Below, one piece after another: positions 50,250 through 63,455 of a DNA stretch of 64,000 nt. Source of the stretch: Fasciolopsis buskii (taxonomy: Eukaryota; Platyhelminthes; Trematoda; Plagiorchiida; Fasciolidae); NCBI GenBank assembly GCA_008360955.1, contig LUCM01009329.1, forward strand, positions 62,001-126,000, written 5' to 3'. The notes under the pieces are model-generated. The model was not told where the DNA came from. It did no database searches and saw nothing but the letters and a program-made list of their open reading frames with translations. The first letter of the stretch is position 1, and the number at the start of each line of letters is the position of its first letter. A program made the position numbers and the translations under genes.

Positions 50250-52282
50250 TCTAATTATGGACGGAAATGGCGCATTGCAATTAGTATAATTGTTCTGGAA
50301 GGTCTAATGTTTGAAGAAACTGCTTTCTAGGTTTTGAGGGAGAATGCTCCTGGTCCTGAGAGTTGAGTATCCCGTTGGGAATTTTTAGGTAAGGCAGAAC
50401 TCATTGATCGTATTCAGTGGATTGTTTTTCGAAGTACAGCTTGAGCAAAACGCGCCCGTAAGCGATTTGACAGCATACACCTCAAGGATGGATTCCGATA
50501 AATGTCAGGTGAATAGCTGAACGAGTGCGCAAACGAATATCCTGCACAAGCATTTTAATATTTAGTTGTGAAAACGAGCTGGTTTTGGAAGAGGAACAGA
50601 TTTCGTGATTCTCAGTGTGGAATTTTTCATCGAGGCAATGTATAATGATAAAGTGCATCACTCTATGCATAACAATATCCACGAATATTTTGTGAACGTC
50701 TATCTTCTACGTCCTTTCTTCATCGTCATTGTCTTGTTGATGAGGTTTCCAAGACAGCCCTCAATTAGACGAAATTCTGAGAAAATTAGAACTTCATTTT
50801 TAAGGTGCCAAAAGTGATCTCTGTTAACAAAAGAAAGAAATGGATCTTGTTTTATACCAACTGAGACAGAGTTGTGAAAAAGCATGTTGACCATTCCATG
50901 TGACCTACATGTGTACAGACAATTTGAAAAAGTTATCGGTCCGACAACTTAGGAGTTTATTTCAAAAGGTGATTTCATTTTTTGCTTTCCTACGCAATGT
51001 AACCACGACACTTCGACGGGCGGCGCAGAGATTGTGATAGCGTTAATATTTGGTGCATTTAGTAGCATGTCATGCATTTGTTACAATGCACATGGAAGAA
51101 ACATGTTCAACACTCCGCATTGTTATCAGTGCGTTACTTGAAACTAATTTTTATTTGAAATTCTGTTCAGCGATGACGCATCAGAAATCATCAAAAGTAC
51201 GTTGAACTCAATAAACGAGTAGGAAAGCATAGAAAATTTTTCTAAGTCTTTATCACCAACCACCTAAAAATAGGCTGTGCCAACGTGTCACTTAGAAAAC
51301 ATGATTTAGGTCGATTCGCAACACTCATCTGTAGTTCATTTGCATTTTGACGGCTCGTTCAATTATGCACAAAGCCGTGACAAGATAGTTTTGTGACTGA
51401 ACTGCGATGAATTTCGCGGACATTGTGATTCAATTGTCCTTGTTCTATTCAATATATTTTTTACGATGACGCAATTGCATAAACTCCGAATTAACTGATT
51501 TTTCTCCTCAAAGTAATTCGGCCTATTTTTCTCAAAATTGGGCGTGAAATGGAAGGTCAACCGAAAAGTTAAAGTATTTAACAAATAATAAAGAAAATGG
51601 ATGGACAATACTTAAAACAAAGTTACTAGTAGGTCTCATGAAAACACTTTTGAAAGTAGAGTAGCGAAGAGTTTACTTTGTTTAGAATGACTCACCCAGC
51701 GGCATCGTGGTTCAATCCGCTCTTAAAACCTGCTTGCCCAAAGAAGCTAGGCTCAACCGGAAGTGGTTTCACGAAGTTTTACAAATCCCAGATTTGATAT
51801 TTCCGATTGTACCAGTCGACATGAACTCCAGCAACAATGGTTTCCGAAATTTCTAAATTTCGCCAATACAGTTAATAAGGTCAAGCCATGGGATATAGAA
51901 TAACTGAAACAAATCCATTTATGTGTGTGTACGCGTATGGTTATGTAGTGGTGTGTTGCCACATAGAGTCCGGCTTGATACCACATCAGCGGTGAATGGG
52001 ATGAGTGATTATTTCACGAATGTCACTCGTTCCGTGTCACGACAATCGATGTCGCTGTGTGTTGATGTAAACCCTAAAAGTTATAGGTCATGAACCGGAC
52101 AGTTTTATGCACATAGGTTGAGGATCAAACGCTTGATCCTTTAAGTTTCAGCAATCCCGAGTGTTCTTTTACGGATCCACTTCACGCCACACATCTACAC
52201 AACCTTCCACACAAACACCCAAGAAATTTTTATGATTATTGTCTATCCCCTGGATTCATATCTCATAAATTGTGTTGGCAAG
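50250..52282. other. No gene recognised
   Basis: AT-rich, short ORFs only. The first AATAAA after the preceding candidate exon is near 51212, too far to be assigned with confidence. A sequence near 51700 resembles a degenerate Pol III B box (GTGGTTCAATCC) but has no partner A box. Confidence 0.45.
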
Positions 52283-52290
52283 TTTATAAA
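52283..52290 (+). promoter_or_regulatory. TATA box-like element
   Basis: TTTATAAA lies 57 bases upstream of the ATG of the small secreted-protein candidate. With a start site about 25-30 bases downstream it would leave a 5' leader of roughly 30 bases. Confidence 0.3.
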
Positions 52291-52346
52291 AATTGCAAAA
52301 AACAAATGTTCACTAGATTTGTGTTCTTGAAAACTTGTACGGTTAC

Positions 52347-52544
52347 ATGAACCCATTCATCATTTGTTGGTGCCTCTTTATCCTGCCGACCTTAGCGAAC
52401 AAGCCCCAGCTGTGTACAGACGTCTTAAACGTAATGGGCCACGAATTAACAAATAGTGAATATCAACTACTTATAGTTGGAGATGAAAATAAAACTGCAG
52501 CGCGATATATCCTTGATTTTGGGTGTTCATCCGAGCAGGAATGA
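52347..52544 (+). CDS. Candidate small secreted protein (signal peptide)
   Basis: From the ATG at 52347 the frame codes for 65 residues. The first ~17 (MNPFIICWCLFILPTLANK) are a good signal peptide: short N-region, hydrophobic core, and a likely cleavage after Leu-Ala. The mature part of about 45 residues is mostly polar, with two cysteines (QLCTDVL and DFGCSSEQE) that could form a single disulfide and a sequon (NKT). No dibasic sites or C-terminal Gly are present, so it is not a typical amidated neuropeptide precursor. A TATA-like box lies upstream at 52283. It may instead be the first exon of a longer gene, but no canonical GT donor stands out near the end. Family unknown; flatworms secrete many such small proteins. 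Confidence 0.42.
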   Translation: MNPFIICWCLFILPTLANKPQLCTDVLNVMGHELTNSEYQLLIVGDENKTAARYILDFGCSSEQE

Positions 52545-55500
52545 TAGCCGATGAATACATTTTTATCCCTGGTTTATCGGGTGTCCGTTAGTGGTTTGTA
52601 CAATTTATTCTGATATTGCTGCTTGTGTATACTAGACAGACTGAGTAATTATGTTGCATTATGGACACCCTAATACGACCGAACAAGACCAGTTTCTATA
52701 GACTTTGGCTTCATCAAATACTAACAATAATTTTTGCAGTACCGTGAATCAGGATATCAGTTTCCAATATTCAGGCGTCATTATTCACTTGGAAGGTTGT
52801 TGGATGGACGATAGTGGTGAGGTCCTAATTTTGTAAATTTCTCTATTCAACAGTATTATCGATTTGTGTGTTGTAGTGAAATTGAGTAGGCAAAGTCGAT
52901 CAACGGTTAGCTACGTATTTTCGTTTTGATGCAGCTGTCTATTTCTTAGATAACGATGAAAAATCCAATAATTTATGTCTGTCCTGATGTGTAAAACTTT
53001 ACTCATAGTTCAACGTCACAGTGACAGACACTGATGATAAGTACTGTTCCAAAAATACAAGGGCATTAATTGTAGTTTTTTATCATAAAATTCTTCTACC
53101 ACTGAGTTAAATATTTAATGGTGGTAGTCAGCGTCAAGTTTGTTCTTATTCAGAGGCTGTCAGATTAGATAAGATGATCATTCAACAACGATTGAATACA
53201 ACATCGTTGTCACATACTAGGGCATGATAGAATAAACATGGTTTTTCTTCGACATTGCACCTAGTGTGTCCATACTGCCAGTGATGAAATATCGTCACAG
53301 GCTTGGATCAGCTTGTCCCGTTGGAAAATGGTGAGTTGTGATCCTTTTTCTAAATAGAGCCAAGGTTTGAGATGTGTCTGGAACCCGTGGTTGACCAAAT
53401 CGGTCATATGCCCACAATTTGCTGATTGGTCTCTCTTAATTCCTTTGCCTGTGTGTTCCATTTTTCTGTTTAACGGATAAAATTACACAACACATTCAGT
53501 TTATGTATGAGGACTGAACTTGATTAACTGTGTTTAAAAAAAATCCAAAAGTTATATGATGTGTTATTTATGGTTAGCAACCACTTCGATTATGCTTCGT
53601 TTCTGACCCGTTGCCATTAATAATAGTATACTATCCAAGATTCAAAACTAATCACCACAAAATCTTAGTAGTAGTGGACAGTAAACTTGGAAATGTGTTG
53701 CAAATGTGAAATGTTTGAAAAGTTTGCTTTAAGTAAAGCAGGTGTCGTAGCATCCGGTGGTTCTATTCCCATCATTTATTCGCACCAGTCAATGTTCCCA
53801 TGGTTTTGAAGGCTACTCGGTCCTTTTGGTGACATAATCAGTTCGGGTTCAAGTCCTTCATAGATAAGATTGTGAGTATAATAATGCTGTAAAAATTTAA
53901 CGATCTCCGCTTCTTTCACGTACAATTATTTTCATTCCTGATGCCGACGAAACACATTAAAAAGCCAAGATAATTCTCTCATCTGTCTTGGACAGAGCTT
54001 TGCTCTTTTCTGAATGGAGTCAAGTAACTATTTCCAGATATATTTAATCTATTGAGAAAAGCCATTTGTGAATTGGTAAGCAAAAATGGAAAATTATGAA
54101 CAGCCACGGGTTCGTTAAACCCCGATGCACACGGCCTTATATGTAAATATTAATATAGAAGCAGCGCAAGTTATGCATTGAATAATATTTCTGCATGCGC
54201 TTATGATGAATATTTCAAAGACGGATGAATTTCCGTGCGCACAGCCAACCCAATGATAATTTTGCATTAAATTTTGCTGTAAAATCTGACAAGTTCTGAA
54301 AATGGTTTGAAATCGGAGTGCATCGCGACACTGCACAGTGCTATTTTGTACCCAATTTTAGTATCTTTACTAATAGAAGACCAGCAGTCCTCCACAGTCA
54401 CATGGCCTTTCATTCACCGGGTCAGCGTAATCGGCAAACCACTGTCCTATCTCTTACCGTGTTTGAATGATTCGTGGCTAACGCTTTCACCAAGACGGGC
54501 ATTTGATTCAGCTTGCATATGCAAGCTGAACGTGTTGTGAATATTCAGTTAAGCTCGTGCTGGCCTGCTTTCGGAAGGTTGGCCATTAACAGCCGACTAA
54601 ACTACGCCGATGGACTATGTTCACTGACGATGAATAAAGTAAAATTTTCACTGGCGTTAAGATTAGGACTCTGTATTCGGCAGTATGTAAACCACTGATT
54701 TATCACTTCAGTGATCCCCGTTCTACCCAATTGAAGTGAATGGGTTACACTAATAGTAGGTAACCTTTTGCTTCATTGACTTACTGTGCAACAAATGCAC
54801 AACATTTCGGAAAAAATCCTAAGCTACAGAAGGTGACCAGCGCCGGAAGGGTTCAAACGTCCGGGTACGAGGATCTTATTCCTTTGATCGCCAAAGTAAA
54901 CCATACAATCTCTGGATCAGCTCCAATAGCCACGAGGTCAGTGAACCCCTAATTTGCATGTTCTTGTATATAACAAGGTTCTTTCTCATTCCCCTCTAGT
55001 CCTGTTTGATCATGACCACCATTCAAGACGACATTTCTTTACTATGCTAATCGCCAACACCGGTCCGTTGAATTATTTCACCTACCTTCCGGCTGCTAGG
55101 TCATGATCAGTTTGAATGAGCTCCCGTACAGAGAAATTTGCCCAATCGATTTGAATAAATTTCTTCATCGACGGTTTTCTGACTAAAACAAGTGTAATCA
55201 GGGATGCGAAAGAGACAATTCAAAACCTTCACGGTTGCTTGATGGCGGCCACGTCGATCGTTATTGTTCATTACATATTCAGTTCTTTCCGGGCAGCAAA
55301 ACGAAGCCTGAATGACTGGCGATATCCCACTCGTTTACATAACTCACCCGTTTTCGATGCCTGACAAATTTATTTCCTATCAACCTTCATATGATGTGTT
55401 GTGAAGCAAAAACTTACGGAACGTTGTCAATATTAACCAGGTACCAAAAGCGTCAATCCTATTCAGATACTTTGGTTCGACTCCATAGACGATGACAGCT

Positions 55501-58500
55501 TAGAATGGAATTCTACAGACTATTTTGTAAATTGTTTCTAAGCAAGTTTCTCAGTTGTGTGCATCACATGTAAGAAACCTGAGAAATTAATGCTTTCGGA
55601 TGGACTTTGATGATTACGGACAGGACGAGTGATCTGTCGTTGGCAGTCGGTAATGCATGTCAGTATGAATACGGTCACTCAACCCTCCAGTTTATACCGT
55701 ACTTATTGTGGTTGATGAATCGAATCGTATAGCCCATCAAATTTATTTACAACATGAAATTCGCCCACTTCCCTCCCCTCCCAACCAGACACACACGCTC
55801 ACATGTAGGGGTTAAATATTTTACAAACAGAGGCTAGGTCAGCGTGATCTCTTCGCTTGGGCATGATAATGCCAATGTTCAGAGTGGACAGGCAGAGTAG
55901 GACTGATAACGAGTGTTAGCGTGTTTTGATAGTTTCGTTAGCACAAAGTGACTATGGCGTAAATCTACATATTATTCCAGAACTGAAATGAAAATTTCAG
56001 CTGTTGGGAAGACTGGCTGGAAATCGAACTGTCGGAGGCTAGCAAATTTTGTACTGGTGATTACCATATGCAGTGATTATTCCAATACATTTGACCTTAA
56101 ATCATATTTGGTCAACTTTTGAGATGGACCATTGTAGCGCTTAAGTTTGCACTCAGCAGAATCAATGAAAAGATATATCAAAATACCTGGCATTTACTGA
56201 CTATGTACAATGTCAAAGGGAAAACAAGATGAAGAACAACGAGTAGATTAGTTGCTGAGCTCCGATTCCACTAGTCGAACCTTTAAGTATTCATATCAAA
56301 GCTAAACAGCAGTACTATTCACACGGCGGGTGCCCACACCAAGGGAATTTGTCAAGCAGTCCTAATTGCTAGGCTGTCGGAAATTCACACCATCTCCAAC
56401 TGGTCGATTGTTACTTTCGGTAATTAAGACCGACAAAACACTAGAGGTAACTTGAACGTAAGTGCTGGAAGACGCGAAAATTCATTGGTTGTCTTGGTTT
56501 CGAAGAACATAAATCTCCCTACCAATGTTGTCTGGACTGCGTTCTGTATTAGCTTTCACCTAATATTTCCCCTTTCAAGAATCCTGTGAGTAGAATGAAA
56601 GCGTAGGCGAAATTCTTATAACGAAGAAAATATACGAACCCGGCCACAAACTACCGGCCCTCACTATGGCTTACAAACTGATTAACTACGGGCGGTTGTC
56701 GCAATCGTCAGTGTCTACCATTGTGAAATCGCTTGTTAAAACAAATTCCGTTTGTGCGGCTGTTTGACTTCAGGCAGTATGTCATTCAAGAAATATTTAA
56801 AGTTCAATATTCCCCTTTGGTAGTCATCGAAGGACCCAGTATTTTCAGCGTACAATTCAATTTGCGCAAATGGAACTGTGTTTTGTCTGATGCGTCCTTA
56901 ACTGTGGGGCCAACTTCTAAAACGCGATCGATTCAGCGAGTTGGAATTGGCATACGAATCTCAAATTGTTGTTTTAGTTCGTCCTGCTTTGCTCATCACT
57001 CTGTTTTTTTCATTTGTTCTGCCTCGCGACTAAACACGTTGAATTCATGCACACATACGAACAGTGTTTTACACTGCAGGTGCTGCCGATTGTGATGCAT
57101 TCAAACATCTCCAATGTTGCTATTTTTAGGGCCCTATTACTTGCTAGGCGTGAAGAAATATCAGTAAATACCATGAATTTATTTACTGGTTTCCTTCACT
57201 AGATCATTTGGAGACTCGAATAAGATGAGTGAAACATGGGCGACCTTGGATGTCTACGTGAACGCGCTTGAAAATTAAGAATAAAACCCGAGTGAAGGAT
57301 GAAAATTCGATAAACGTGTTTAGAAGGGTCTTCGAATTTATCCTAGTTTAAATTCAGGCATGTCAGCAAACTCGCTCGCAAAAGCACTTATTTTGCCGAG
57401 TATTCTACCTACGACTACGCTGATATATACGAGCTGAAGATAATTATTCGTTAATTGAGGTATTTTGAGTTAACTGGGATCCATCACTCACGGTCGATCA
57501 CGAACAGTTGACCTTGCAGCAAAGTCATTTAGCACTAGTCGCTTATATTTTTGCCGTGACAGTGAAACAGCATACGCAAAACAGGAAAATCTTTTGATAC
57601 CGCGATTTAGCGGATAAAGGACTGATTTCAAATCATCGGTCGATCTAAAACGTTTCTGGCTTTTGAAGCTTAACAAGGTCACCGATTGCATCATATTTAG
57701 CGAATAACCCAATGACAATAGCACGATTTCCATGGACAAAATCAATCATATCCAAAAGTGACCACAAAATTATTTATATTTCTATTAAAATATCAGGACA
57801 CAAATTCCCTTCTGTAATCCCTTCCCAGCTTATTACTGAAATTTCATGCAGCACCTTTCAGATAAACTCGATTAATTTTTAAAAGCTCCAAATTTCACCT
57901 GTTCACAAAATCAGGGAATATCGTTATCCTTTCCAATAGCAGATACTGAGCTTCTCAATCTAAGGACCCGTTCATTTTGTTGACAAATGAATAGCATATG
58001 CTGACCTACAAAACTTACAAAATGAAAAATTTTCAGAGGAAATTCTCAGACGAAGCTGTTTCGCTTTTTTATTCCGAGTTGTTCACTCTCGTAAGAATGA
58101 CATCAGAAAATCCTTACCAAAGGATCAAAAGCGAATCCTCTTCGGATAAGAGGGATTTTATCGTTGTGGTAACGGAAACATTGCTTTCTTCCAAAGGAAG
58201 CAACCAGTGTAGAGAAACTGCCATGTATACCCAAGAAGCTTCATATTTCACTCTACCAAAATATGGCAAACACGTTTTTCACAGTACGGTGGTTTTCATC
58301 TAATCCGACGTTTTTCGGATGAAAGTGCACTTCGCTTAAAATCCTACCCCGGCTGGAATCTTGTTTCTGCTCAACACGTTTCATATCGTGATATGTCAAT
58401 TGAAGGAGGCATCTATCTAATTAATACTGACTTCGAAATTCCAAAGCCTCTCAAAGTATGAAGTAACAGCAGTTTTACCTTCGAGGTACTGGCTGTCACA

Positions 58501-61354
58501 TTTAAATGGCTAAAATATTACTGAAGGAGCGAGCTGGTTGATTTACGCATACGTTGGCCAAAATGGGACATCGGCTGAATTCCTAACCTATTTGTTCAAT
58601 AGGTAACTGCGAAGTATGCCTCGTATTGTATAAAAGATTCACTAGTTCTAGTTGGATAAAAAAAGAATACATCATCAAGTATTTGTTTCCCTGTGCTGGT
58701 GCCTAATTTAGCGGAAACTGCTCACACAACGCTTGTTGCCTGAGTTTCAGCAAGACCTGCAGAATCTCGGTCGTGATAATTTATTTCATTGTTACTGATG
58801 GATGGGCGATCATTCTTACAGCAGATGTGATGAGCTGTTATGCAGGTCAAACATTTTTGATTATTACGAAAGCCAGAAGAAAATGGATGATCGAAGAGAA
58901 AAAGCAGAGGCGAGTTTGTAGAATCCACGTTGGCAAGACTACCAACCAGAAATATAGTAGCACTGACGCAGGGATTTGGGATTTGTTTTATTTCAATTAG
59001 GTTATAGTGTCAAATGATGGACATTCATTATTCTCCGTAAGACTAGGTTGGTTGGGTTGAGGTAAGAAAAACTAAATTCCATTTCAAAAGGCTGGTGGTT
59101 GCTGAAGTTGTTTTATTGATGAAAAACTCGAATTTCCCCAATGAACCAAATGGAACAGCACTTTTAATGTCTTTTCCTCAGAACAGAAAACAACTGAATT
59201 TGTTCAATTGACCAAATCTTTCTGACGTCATCTAGGAACCAGGCGACCTGCAAGTAATTGAACGTATGACAGAAATCCCTTCAAATAATTTGTTCTGTTT
59301 TTACACTCCATGTAGTTGTGGGGTGCATATGGTCGCATTTTTAGCACTACCTTGAATTAGGGAATTGGAAGCACCTCTAAAGCGCAGCCCGGCTGTTATA
59401 ATTCACCGTCAGTTAAACGCTCGTTCGTCTCCATAAATGAGCTTCAGTAAGTTTTCCTTGATGCAGCAAGAAAGATCTTGACACTATGAGGGAACCCTCT
59501 CCGATGAATTGGTACTCATCTGAACGCATAGCTTCTTCGTTCCGTTCAGCTTTCTATTTGACCACTAACTAGTAAGTTTTACGAAAGCCATCTTTCCGTC
59601 AACGTCTGTCTAATTTTGGTGGATCTTGCCAATAAAGTTGTGACGTCGTTGGTAAGGCTTTGACGAAGGCAAATGTACGGATAATTTTTGTACTTAGGAC
59701 TTAGATCTGAGAGGATAACGAAGACTGAAAAACATTTGAAAGCAACGCCTCATAAGCCCAGGTACATCAGCATAGTGAACACTGGTTATCGTAACCCATA
59801 TAACGCGGTTGTTTTACATTTAAAGCAACCAGCCCCATTAATTTAGCAACTGAAATTTACAAAATTATTTTTGCAAACCAAAGTGTCACTAAAACTATCA
59901 GAGCAGTTGTTGACAGAATTAATCTTCTATGCGAGGAATCCAGCTGATGCCCGATAACTCGAATTAAACATTATTGTTTGATGGAACATTGCCACGCAGA
60001 AGTTTCTCAACCAAGTCAAACGCCAAGTCCCGGGAACCACGATACTGTCTTACGTCACGTCCGCAATATCCTTACGGTGATCAATTCTTTCATTGTTGAA
60101 ATCGTTTTGGAAGGTCGAGATTTACACTAGTAAATTTTTATGCCTCCAGACTGAATTGTTCTCTATAAAACCATGGTGTTATATCTGAAGTTGAGTAGGG
60201 CTTCATGCGGAACATTTGATTCCCTTGGTTTTACACTTACCAACCCATTTGTAACTATGAAAGCTCAAAATAAATGCCCTACTTTGGAACGAACGCATTA
60301 CGTTTCTAGACAAAAATGAATCCGAATCCATAGAGTTTAAACTGGGTTAATCTGACATGTAAGGTCATAAGCCAACTGTTTTAATAGATGCTTGGTCTTC
60401 GGAAATGTTCCAGGAGAACCGGAACAGGCATTAAGTGCGTATCTTATGGAAGTAGTACGCTATGGGATGTTATTATTTTGATCGACGACCATTGGGCTCG
60501 GTGATCGTGAGTTGGGAGTTGTTCAGTTCGGTTTCTATAGTAATGGCAAAAAGAAAATCTTACCATATTTTGTTCTTTTGCTGCAACCTATGCAAAGTTT
60601 GAACACATTTTTCTGGTCAGATGTTGAGCATATCCGCTGTATGCTGTACGCCATTTGACAACTTAAGGTGAATCTCTTTCCTCATGCGGTAGCCGTTTCG
60701 GTATGCGTATATGAGCGTACTCAAAACAAGTGTTTCTCATCTTGCGGCCTCAATTTTCATAAGCATATCGTTGGGATTGCCACCGGGACCATCCTCGATT
60801 GTTAGAGACCGGGTTGAATGGGATCCCTTCAAAAAAATTCATCTGATAATTACCGGCACAATGCCTTATATCTAGCCTTATCAAAGATTTTCAAAACGTG
60901 TTTCTCAGTCGAACAGATTTCGCCGATTGTGATACACTCAAAAAATTTCCCTGGCCAATTTTGCGAGGAGTTTACCGGTCACAAAGCACAAAAAGTTACC
61001 AGCAAACATTGCACATTTATTTACAAGTCTAGATTATTATATCTGTTTGTCGACTGTAATAAGGCCAGCTAAACATGAGCAACTCGGGTTGTCAAAGTAA
61101 ACTATTTCGAACATAAGAAACGGAATGTTGCTCGGTACGAAAATTTCCGGTACTTTCTTGAAGTAGTCTTAAGATTTCTTCTGGTTTAAATTCGTAAATG
61201 GTAACTTGCTTGCTGGTTCGTCGGAAGAATCCATCTTAGGGGAGTGGGATAACCAAACCGAAGTAATTATTAAATGATTTTTACATTTTACTTAATTTGG
61301 GGTTTAAAAATCGTTATCGACAATGAACTGGAGAATTTCCGTTTGGAAAGGATT
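52545..61354. other. No gene recognised (8.8 kb)
   Basis: AT-rich. Weak items only. A degenerate Pol III B-box-like GGTTCAAGTCC lies near 53846. An open stretch of about 70 codons runs near 55160-55365 on plus, without start or acceptor. A short exon-like stretch at 57358-57454 follows AAATTCAG and reads HVSKLARKSTYFAEYS. At 57998-58303, DFIVVVTETLLSS recalls a non-LTR endonuclease start but the rest does not follow. None is strong enough to annotate as a gene. Confidence 0.4.
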
Positions 61355-61558
61355 TTAATTTACATCAAGGTAGTTCAAACTGTGCGCGCTATTCGGTTTT
61401 AGCGTGCATCCTGACAACCGCCATTTTGATATGGTAGTGCCCGAGTTAGTGCGGTCTGGCGCGCTTCTTGGCTTCGGCTCACGATGGATTTTGTAATTAC
61501 TGTATTTCCCATTTCGGACAACGAATCCTTCGGTGATCACGGACTCAGTGCTTGCCAT
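61355..61558 (-). CDS. Small hypothetical ORF in a GC-richer patch
   Basis: A 67-codon minus-strand ORF begins at ATG 61556-61558 (MASTESVITEGFVVRNGKYS) and ends NYLDVN. It lies in a patch clearly richer in G and C, with several GCGC and CG dinucleotides (SAPDRTNSGTTISKWRLSG region). A donor-like ACAG|TAATT could end a first exon after about 20 codons. The GC-rich patch could equally be a young repeat. Product unknown. Confidence 0.25.
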   Translation of the reverse strand: MASTESVITEGFVVRNGKYSNYKIHREPKPRSAPDRTNSGTTISKWRLSGCTLKPNSAHSLNYLDVN

Positions 61559-63388
61559 ACTTATGTTGTTATTGTGAGTTTGATACTGTGAATCATTTTA
61601 ACGTCGCAATGCAGGGGAAGGCCAACTGAGCGAAAGACCTTGTTTGCTTCAATTTTTTGTTTTCGGACAAAACCACCGTTTCAGATTAAACAAAACCACA
61701 GTGTACATAAGATTAAACAAATAAATGGTGCCCAACCCACGTTCTGGATGTAAATTATCAAACATACCCTAAATTGAACACCGAAATATTTATAATCCAG
61801 TTGAGATTTTTTTTACTTTTCTTTATCCCCTACGCACATTATTACCAACATTTTACGCATTGTTGTTCCGGTGTCTGCAAAACGCTAGCGAAATAGATGT
61901 TTCTAGCAGGAAAGCATTCGAAATAATTGTTCCACCTTCTTGGATCGGTCCGGGTCATTCACTGTAAAATGAAAAAATGGGAGACTTTTTAGGTAAATTG
62001 AAATGGAAGGGACCATGGGTAGAAGAAAATAGCTTTTGAGCTCGCACAAACTGGCTAGTATAGGAAGTTGATCTTCCGAGGACAGCTTCACATGGCACTT
62101 TATCAGAAGTTAGCAAACATATTTCCTTGTAAATGTGGTTCTCTTCGAACTTGAAGTAAGTCGGGTGAAAGCATGTCTAGCTCTTGAGTATGCCTCATAA
62201 AAACGTACCGTGGAGTGAATCTTAAAATTATTCGCGATTTGTTAGTTTTCAGTGATTTTGAAAATTTGCGATGTTTGTAGCGCAGAATTCGGTTTTCGCG
62301 AGGTTCTGACAGCAGAGTTTGGCATTCAGGTCACACACGTCTCATCAACAACTGGCGATGCCAATTCGACGTTTACGATCTAAACATCAGCTTCCGGGAA
62401 CAGAACCTCACAAAAATGTTTGACTTCCTGATCTGGTAATTCACTGAGCTAATTACCCGGTGAATAATCTCTCCGAAATTGCAAAATTTATTCTCGTATC
62501 CACTAAAGATATTTTAATTCCAGGGCTGCTGCTACAACAAAATGACCAAAATACCAGAGGACAGTTTAACGTCTGTCATATATCGGTGGCGCGTTTAGGA
62601 CACCACGCTCGAAATCTCACGTTCTCCTTATCGGGATCGTAAGGCGTCAGAGTTGAGGTATACTGGTAGTGGCTCAAATAAGGTATCGCCTTTGTCCGTT
62701 TCATATAGCCCTACAAGCCAACTCGTTGAACGTTGCGCAGCTCCAATCCGTGAAATTGAGACGTGTTTACACGCACACTGCGATAGATAACGTCTCTCGC
62801 AGTACACCTTAATCCGGTGACTACCTTCACATTCCGTCACCACAGTTTTCCTCATCCCAGGTTAACCTGCATTATTAGGGACGGGGACATGTGCTCACAC
62901 CTGTCCGAACCTAGATCGCTGTTCACTCAAATCAACTGAAGTAAACATCCCACTAGGACGATCTTCGTCCACTTCGTGAACAGTGACCCACAAGCAACCG
63001 CACATTTTTTTTGCGGACAGATCCTTGTGAGGTCGCACGCATCGATCGGCCACAAATCTATCCCTGGTCTATTTCGCTACATGGACACTGCACAACATTA
63101 TGTCGCACTGACCTGAATTGCCTGACACTGATCGTTTGTTCGCTTGCGTTTGGAGAATTTCAATTGCATGTCCGTTTATTTTCATTTGCTGAGGCACATA
63201 TTACCGGATCGTGTTCCTGCAATGGACGTCTGCTGACTGTATATACTCAAAGCGGTTGGAACTTGACGTTGAACTGACACAAATGAGAGGACTTTAGAAG
63301 TGGCTTTATGCTGCTAGGATTACCGGAACGGACTAGTAGAAAGTAACAGAAGGTTTGCTTAGAGCGGTCAGAATAATCCTTAAAGACC
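61559..63388. other. No gene recognised
   Basis: Contains an acceptor-like TTTTAATTCCAG ending near 62523, followed by short open frames. A moderately GC-richer stretch at 62600-63280 has ORFs on both strands (62628-62855 minus, 63011-63277 plus, Cys-containing). These could be exons of one gene, but I could not fix frame or strand. Confidence 0.4.
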
Positions 63389-63455
63389 GGCGGTGGCTAT
63401 GCGGATAAGTTCTTGGCGTTCGGACGAGGTTTTGGGTTCGAATCCTCCCACCGCT
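63389..63455 (+). ncRNA. tRNA-like sequence, probably tRNA-derived SINE head or tRNA pseudogene
   Basis: Seven-base acceptor-type pairing joins GGCGGTG (63389-63395) with CACCGCT (63449-63455), one wobble. The internal Pol III promoter is clear: an A box TGGCTATGCGGA at 63394-63405 fits TRGCNNAGYNGG at ten of twelve positions. The B box GGTTCGAATCC at 63435-63445 is perfect. The T stem has mismatches and the anticodon arm is poor, so it is unlikely to be a working tRNA and I assign no anticodon. In flatworms such sequences commonly form the 5' end of SINEs. The ~67-bp unit is followed by unrelated AT-rich sequence; no A- or T-rich tail was identified. Confidence 0.6.

Noticed and set aside
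53741..53860. Possible second Pol III unit (TGTCGTAGC ... GGTTCAAGTCC)
   Set aside because: The boxes are about 100 bp apart and the A box needs an insertion to fit; no acceptor pairing.
55160..55365. Open stretch of about 70 codons ending in SPVFDA
   Set aside because: Neither an ATG nor a credible acceptor opens it; composition alone is not enough.
57998..58303. 101-codon ORF with DFIVVVTETLLSS, resembling a non-LTR endonuclease start
   Set aside because: Only one short motif fits; the expected following blocks (WL, RGGGV, GDFN) are not found in any frame.
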